A stretch of DNA of 64,000 bases, from the NCBI RefSeq assembly GCF_047948215.1, contig NC_134456.1:11247730-11311729 (forward strand), read 5' to 3'. This document shows, in pieces, positions 58,744 through 64,000 of this stretch. The notes below the pieces were generated by a model, which was not told where the DNA came from, searched no databases, and saw nothing but the letters and a program-made list of their open reading frames with translations. The translations under genes were made by a program, and so were the position numbers. Each line of letters starts with the position of its first letter. Within the stretch, counting starts at the first letter, position 1. Source of the stretch: Lycorma delicatula (Eukaryota; Arthropoda; Insecta; Hemiptera; Fulgoridae).

Positions 58744-59823
58744 TTCAAAGAAAGAGTCTACTATTAAAGTAGAACCTTATCACATGAAACAGACATTTTT
58801 TTTTTAAGTATTGAAAAGACCCGATAAATAAACATTTAAATCGGAATAAACCGATGACTTTTAAAGTATAAAAAAAATATACTGACAGAAATAACAGAAA
58901 TTTGTTATCAAAACAATTTTAGGAATTACAAAGAATATTACTACAATAGTAATATTATTACAATAGTAACGAAACGTGTTCACAATATTACGAGGAGTCT
59001 AAAAAGAAAAAAAAATACATTTATATAAAGCGTTATTTCTGGAGAATGTTTTAAAAATGAAATTTTTTTTGTTTTATTTTTTCTTAGATAAGAAAATATT
59101 TGGTATATTCTTTAAATAATATTGCAGAGCCAACACCAGTAATATTATTGCAGGAATAATATTTTTAGGAAGAATATTTCAGGAACAATTATTTTTAATG
59201 GCTCTCAAAATAAGTTTTATAATCGTCAGTCAGAATTTCGAGAATAAACATTAAAAAAAACAAAAGTTTTTTTGGAATATATGAAAAGAGACATAAATGT
59301 AACAAAGTAGAAGAATAGAATGGAACCTGTGAAAGTTTATCAAAATAAGGCCAAAGATTTCTGTTATAAAAAATCTCAAATCTAATATTTTATTAAACGT
59401 TTTATAGAGTTACTCATAAAAATAAATGAAAATATATATTATTTATTTATTTTTATCTAATTCATTTGATTTTGTGTAGTGGAAATATAAAAGAATACAG
59501 CTTATTAATTAGACAATAATGGAAAATATATTTTAAAGTTAAAAATCACAATCAAAGATGTTTATGAGACACGTTAATGGTATTCAAGGTGCAAAAGTAT
59601 AAAGTTTTGACGTAATAAAAAATAACCTAAGTACCCTCATTTCTTGGAATACCACCTCTATGACGTCATCATATTTACAAAAATAAACAATTACGCGGTT
59701 TTTTTCCACTCTGTACAATTCTTTAAACATTTATAGGTTAGTTAATATGTAAATATTTTCTTACCGAATACTTATTTCAATTATTTAAAGGTTATAAAAA
59801 ATGTATATATACTATTATTGTAC
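58744..59823. other. AT-rich intronic DNA next to exon 1 of the EF-hand gene
   Basis: No feature seen apart from the donor at 59823. Confidence 0.4.
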
Positions 59824-60227
59824 CTGATCGCTTCTAGCCGTGTTTCCTTCTTCCTTGCTTGCATATGATCCAAAAAATCTTTGATATCAACTTTACCATC
59901 CTTATCTTTATCAAGAACTTCCATAGATTCATTCAGTTCACTGTCTGTCGCTTCATAGCCGATGAAATCTTGTAATCCTTTCTTTAATTCCTCCTTAGAG
60001 ATAATACCGTCTTTATCCTTGTCCATCTCTTTAAATAATCTACTGTACGCAGTTCTTTCTTGATCGGTTAATAAATCTGCTGGTCTTTCGGTGAACAGGA
60101 AATTACTTACCGATATAGTTCTGTAAGGTGCTAACCTACTTGACGTTACCGAGGACGATACGGATCCTCCATTCATAGCCGAATATTTTGCCAAAATCAA
60201 ACCGACATTTTTACAAAATGAAAACAT
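59824..60227 (-). CDS. four-EF-hand calmodulin-like protein, exon 1 (start)
   Basis: 404 nt (134 codons plus two bases) from ATG 60227-60225 (A at -3) to donor GATCAG|GTACAA at 59823. Residues 1-52 are a Ser/Thr-rich N-terminal extension with scattered Arg (RLAPYRTISVSNF), possibly a mitochondrial or other targeting segment. EF-hand 1 has loop D69-E80 (DKDKDGIISKEE) with full ligands; EF-hand 2 has loop D106-D117 (DKDKDGKVDIKD) with Asp at position 12. The split codon AG|A restores R135 in LEAIR|FTFEMWD. At 199 residues it is longer than calmodulin (about 149) because of the extension. A calcium sensor or buffer is the likely role. It also resembles the EF-hand half of mitochondrial Ca-regulated carriers, but no carrier domain follows. 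Exact identity unknown. Confidence 0.9.
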
Positions 60228-60342
60228 ATTTTTATACTCAAAATTTTGGATATTTTAAGCCGAAAATAATTGTTGTTTTGTTGAAACTTCTAATTTACAT
60301 GTTTTAACAATGCTAATACAAATAAAAAAATTTTTCTTCTTA

Positions 60343-60390
60343 CCTCTGACAACAGCTGACAAGTATAATAGTAATTTTGATTCTAACTGA
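60343..60390 (-). promoter_or_regulatory. possible initiator and 5' UTR donor of the EF-hand gene
   Basis: TCAGTT on the minus strand (60385-60390) matches the arthropod initiator; 40 nt later CAGAG|GTAAGA (60343) is a good donor. No convincing acceptor follows before the ATG, so these may be chance matches. Confidence 0.2.
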
Positions 60391-60789
60391 ACTCAAACAT
60401 TTCAAATGATATAACAGATGATGTAAAGCACGTTAAATACAATTTTTTAAATAAACAAAATTTCCCTCTGTAAATTTATAAAAAATAAAAACCTAATTTC
60501 GAAAAATTATAATTATTTTTTTATAAGTTTTGTTAGTATTAATCGATTATACTTTTTTTTAATCCTAATATATGTATTTTTTATAGATTTAAATATCTGT
60601 CGGGTTTGTTAAAACATATTAAAAGAAGAAAATCTTTTTCTGTATCGAACTATCCGTGAGTAAATACGTAAAGGTTTACCGGCTAAAGGTAGCCAAAAGT
60701 AATAGCTTACATTATGAGAACCGGTTAATATAATTCTATAATTTTTTTTTAATAAACACAGGAACTCATCAAGGTTTAATGTAGGTTAG

Positions 60790-61600
60790 CTAAGTTCAAA
60801 GTGTGCATCTTTTTTTGCTCGGCAGACGTCTAGACGATAATCTACCTCTTGCCATGTGTTTAGGAGCATCTGCGGCGTTTTTAGACCAACAACTTCAACA
60901 ATTCTATTTTACATCGTTCAAATCTTAAACTTCCTTCGACTCACACAAGTTTTTAATAAATCCCCAAGCAAAAAATTTCCAAGAATTCATATCTGGAGAT
61001 CTAGGTGGCCATGCTGTTGGATCTTCTCGTCCGATGCAACATTCAGGTAAAGTGTTATTCAGGAAAATGGTAACATTTCGATGAAAGTGAAGTGGAGCAC
61101 CATATTGTTGGAAACTGAAGCCTGTAAGAATTTAAGGAACTAGGGGAAGGGGAATTATGTTCTCAAGCATGTCGAGATACGTGTGCCCTGTCACAGTGAG
61201 CCTCATGAAAAAACGGACCGATGACGCCATTATTATGCAGTCGTAAGCAGACAATGACTCAAAAGTCATCACACACCGAAATGAAATGAAAGGGACACAC
61301 TTCGGTGTGTTCCTTTCATTTTCGATTAATATGGGGGTTTTCAGAACCCCACATTCAACAATTGTCTCTGTTAATTATCCCGCACGTATAAAAGTTGGCC
61401 TCTTCACTAAATATCAACGTATCAAGATAATTAGGATTGTTTTTCACATGGTGCAGCACCTCTGCACCAAGCAAAGGGTTTTCGATCTCTGCAGCAAGCT
61501 GATATCGTAGGCTGCAATCATTTAGTTTAATGTGAAGAAGGAACGTAACTTTACGTTTGCAACCAGAGCCGATTATGAACAATGTTGTGAAAAGCGGACG
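60790..61600 (-). pseudogene. DDE transposase remnant (Tc1/mariner-type)
   Basis: Minus strand, broken. From right to left: LCLVQRCCTM, FIRAG (61380), IENERNTPKC, VRFFMRLTVTGHTYLDMLEN (61230-61165), IIPLPLVP, GFSFQQYGAPLHFHRNV (about 61125-61075, aligned with FQQDGAPPHF, the second catalytic aspartate replaced), FLNNTLPECCIGREDPTAWP, PRSPDMNSWKFFAWGFIKNL (about 61005-60945, aligned with PRSPDLTPLDFFLWGYVK; the catalytic third residue region is altered), CESKEV. At least three stops or frame changes. Terminal repeats not found. It lies upstream of the EF-hand gene. Confidence 0.8.
61284..61321. repeat. 17-bp hairpin with TTCG loop inside the transposase remnant
   Basis: AAATGAAAGGGACACAC (61284-61300), loop TTCG, and GTGTGTTCCTTTCATTT (61305-61321): 16 of 17 positions pair. 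It looks like an inverted duplication that arose after the element decayed. Confidence 0.75.
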
Positions 61601-61855
61601 AAGAATTTACAGTTCGTAACTAGCCTATCTAATTGAATTTCCAGGACTGGCACTCTTTTCTACTGTACTCTTTTCTGTGTGTGAATAAATGATAATTTAA
61701 GTAATTCCTATCTGAAATTCGATTCCCGGAGATTCCACCACGAATGTATAAAAACGTATATGCAAAAAAAACGTTTTAACATTTTGAAAAATAAGTATGC
61801 TAGAATCAGTAATTGCTTTACCAATGAGTATTTTAATGAGTAAAAGCTATTTTTT

Positions 61856-62179
61856 AGTTCAGTTTTCGAACCCACCGGGTTGGTCTAGTGGTTAACGCGT
61901 CTTCCCAAATCAGCTGATATGGAAGTCGAGAGTTACAGCGTTCAAGTCCTAGTAAAGCCAGATATTTTTACAAGGATTTGAATATTAGATCGTGGATACC
62001 GGTGTTCTTTAGCGGTCGGGTTTCAATTAACCACACATCTCAGGGGAACGGTCGAACTGAGAATGTACAAGACTACACTTAATTTACACTCATACATATC
62101 ATCCTCATTCATCCTCTGAAGAATTATCTAAACGGTAGTTACCGGAGGCTAAACAGGAAAAAGAAAGTTCAGTGTTCGA
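61856..62179 (+). mobile_element. SINE-A copy 5 with target-site duplication
   Basis: The body is 61870-62165. Duplication AGTTCAGTTTTCGA (61856-61869) and AGTTCAGTGTTCGA (62166-62179), 13 of 14 identical. Head TTGGTCTAGTGGTTAACGCG is the best-preserved A box of the five copies; the palindrome is AAATCAGCTGATAT here. The body has a small tandem duplication (ATCCTCATTCATCCTC) compared with copy 4. Plus orientation. Confidence 0.92.
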
Positions 62180-62659
62180 TTGTTCTAAAATAAAATAAAA
62201 AAAATATTTAGTTTATCAACAAAAAGGTACTCAGATATTTTTCTGTTTGTACTGTTACATAAATATAAAAGAAAATGTATTTTAATTATAATTGTGTCCC
62301 TACAAAATTGGAGCCCAAATGTATTTTAAAAGGAATGTGTAACATTTTGTGTTGAAGCTATAAAATAAAAATTCTAGCTCGTGTAAATGGAAGGTCCATA
62401 TACAGAGAAATAATAATGTAGAAACCGAAGTAAGGATCATTAGTTGTTCTTAAACACTATTTTTTTTTCTTTTTTCATATAAAAACTAAAAAAAATTAAT
62501 TTACTGAATAAAAGTAAAAAAACTTAAACGACAAACAGAAAAAAATTATTATTAATATAAAATTATATATAATCCAAACTGAAATAAAATAAAATTAAAA
62601 GAGAAATTACAAAAAAAAAGAATGTTTAAGTAAGAAAGAAAAAATGATGAAATTTTTTT
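62180..62659. other. AT-rich DNA, nothing seen
   Basis: No feature recognised. Confidence 0.4.
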
Positions 62660-62815
62660 ATGGTTTCTAAAATATACCTGAAATACACCCCGATCTTGGA
62701 ACTGACCACCGCCAAACCTACAAGTAGCGAACAAACATCATACCTTCCCAAGGGATCATTTTTAACAATGCCACAAATGGGATCCATACTTTTCGGTAAT
62801 TTTATATTCCACGGT
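62660..62815. other. possible exon, strand uncertain
   Basis: Less AT-rich than its surroundings and open on both strands. Plus: a frame reading TPILELTTAKPTSSEQTSYL, PKGSFLTMPQMGS up to a donor-like CACG|GTAAGA at 62814. Minus: MDPICGIVKNDPLGRYDVCS and LLVGLAVVSSKIGVYF up to a donor-like TTCAG|GTATAT at 62677. I recognise neither protein. Confidence 0.22.
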
Positions 62816-62859
62816 AAGAAATTTCTACAAAAGAACTACATTCATTTGAAATGATTTAT

Positions 62860-63240
62860 CTAAAATAATCATTTTTCTCGTAGAACTACGAAGACTCTGC
62901 TTGTACGCTTGTTTTTGGCTTAAATCAATGAGAAATTTTCAGCTTTGGTTTTTATTAACAGAATTTAGTAGAAGGAGGAAATTCTCAATTCAACCTGAAC
63001 ATATTTTTTTTAAAATAAAAATATTCGTATTTTCATCCTACCACTTCAATATATGAACTGATTTCGAGCAATTTGTTGTTTTTTTTATACTGAAATTTCT
63101 TTGGTGTTACCGTTTAAAATATTTTTCAGATTAATTTAAGTGGAATTTTTGTTTAAAATGAAAGTTATATTAAATATGTAAACAATTTTCAATCATATAT
63201 TATCAAAACTTTTTCGTTTTGGATTTTTGTAGTTTGATAA
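62860..63240. other. AT-rich DNA, nothing seen
   Basis: Ends at a sharp rise in GC content near 63240. Confidence 0.4.
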
Positions 63241-64000
63241 AATATTTTCACCGGATTACTCCGACGGCAGTGGGAAGTTGTGAACGTCCTGGTAGCACTG
63301 AAAAGAGTTGTTTTAGATTCTGTAGTAGCGACTCTAAAAGGGCCATCGGTGCGTTTGATGAGGTAGTCGTGAAAAAGGCAGATGAGTCCGGTCGCTGGTC
63401 TCCGGCGATGTCGGCTCGGCTCGACGGGTTGTAGTCGGGGAGTTGTGGCTCGTCATTTGGAATCAGAACTACGCTACAATCGGAACCCGCTACAGAGTGG
63501 AAGTTGTGGGTCCAGAGCTCCCCCCGGTGTTGGGTCGGCGACGGTCATCTTCCACCGGCACGACCAAGATGGCTCTCCTTGAGTGGCGCTTGACCGGCTC
63601 CGTCTTTACAGTCACGCCTTCTGGCTCTAGCAGTCTTCGTGTCGGGCCGGCCAGGCATGCTGCTCCAGCGGGAATGTTGACATCTGCCAAGAGATCCACA
63701 CTAGGCTGCCAAGGGACTTCTTTCTTCATCGTCTTTTTCTTCTCCTGGTGGCGATCTGAAGGCGCATACTTTCACACGGAACGGAACGGAATGGAACGCA
63801 AGGGTAGCGGGAGAGTTTGTATCTCCTTACTAATCGCAGAACCTGGACAGATGTCCCTCCCTGCTAAGTCTTTCATTTATCGAGTGGGTGACTGTTTATT
63901 AAATGGCGGTGATAATTGATTTATTTTATTTTTAGATGCCATTGTTATTTGCGTTACGATCTTTTAAAGCGGTGAGACGTACTTTCATACGGAACGGAAC
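63241..64000 (-). other. GC-rich insertion, probably a retroelement, runs off the window
   Basis: An abrupt GC-rich block. On the minus strand 63482-63241 is open for 80 codons to a stop (VVLIPNDEPQLPDYNPSSRA, FFTTTSSNAPMALLESLLQN, then LPTAVGVIR), and a second frame is open at 63729-63490 (PTRRLLEPEGVTVKTEPVKR, RAILVVPVEDDRRRPNTGG). A single frame change would join them, as in a slightly damaged Gag/ORF1. Further right, GGAACGGAACGGAATGGAAC (63777 on) and a near-repeat at 63981-64000 (CATACGGAACGGAAC) form a tandem motif, perhaps in the element's leader. The class of element cannot be told from this part. Confidence 0.45.

Overview
This is a 64 kb piece of an AT-rich animal nuclear genome. 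Spliceosomal introns with GT/AG borders, tRNA-derived SINEs, non-LTR retrotransposons (RTE-, R1- and Jockey-like) and Tc1/mariner remnants all point to an insect. A hemipteran is the best guess from the mix of repeats, but nothing seen here fixes the species. No rRNA, intact tRNA gene, CRISPR array, operon or prokaryotic feature was seen.

Two host genes can be assembled from exons, both on the minus strand. (1) An SLC36/PAT-like amino-acid transporter starts at 31636 and runs leftwards through exons at 31554-31644, 23721-23816, 19661-19811, 14346-14470 and 2660-2938. Intron phases agree at every junction that can be tested. I could not find the exon for the third transmembrane region, expected between 14345 and 2939. 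The C-terminal exons lie off the left edge. (2) A complete two-exon gene for a 199-residue, four-EF-hand calmodulin-like protein has exons at 59824-60227 and 52221-52416, split by a 7.4 kb intron.

The rest is mostly repeats. At 3.8-6.5 kb lies an RTE-like LINE, 5'-truncated but with an uninterrupted 844-codon endonuclease/reverse transcriptase frame, sitting in the transporter's largest gap. Five copies of one tRNA-derived SINE (SINE-A) lie at 6.5, 27.6, 32.6, 56.1 and 61.9 kb, three with clear target-site duplications. A second SINE type (SINE-B) lies at 26.6 and perhaps 33.3 kb. A dispersed repeat (family R) occurs six times, always on the plus strand (26.7, 35.2, 37.6, 41.2, 43.1, 54.5 kb). 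Broken R1-like pieces lie at 29.3-31.0, 41.9-42.7 and 50.2-50.9 kb, a Jockey-like piece at 28.0 kb, and DDE transposase remnants at 14.8, 16.2, 56.5 and 60.8 kb. Two broken copies of an uncharacterised multicopy gene family with a cysteine-rich N-terminus lie at 12.3-13.9 and 35.8-37.4 kb.

The structural features most worth a second look are a roughly 0.7 kb foldback at 24.9-25.6 kb, a three-armed near-perfect palindrome at 58.46-58.74 kb, a perfect 21-bp hairpin just past the EF-hand gene's likely poly(A) signal, and an exact 41-bp duplication at 38.5/39.4 kb. I found no convincing new biological system. The window looks like a transposon-rich gene neighbourhood.
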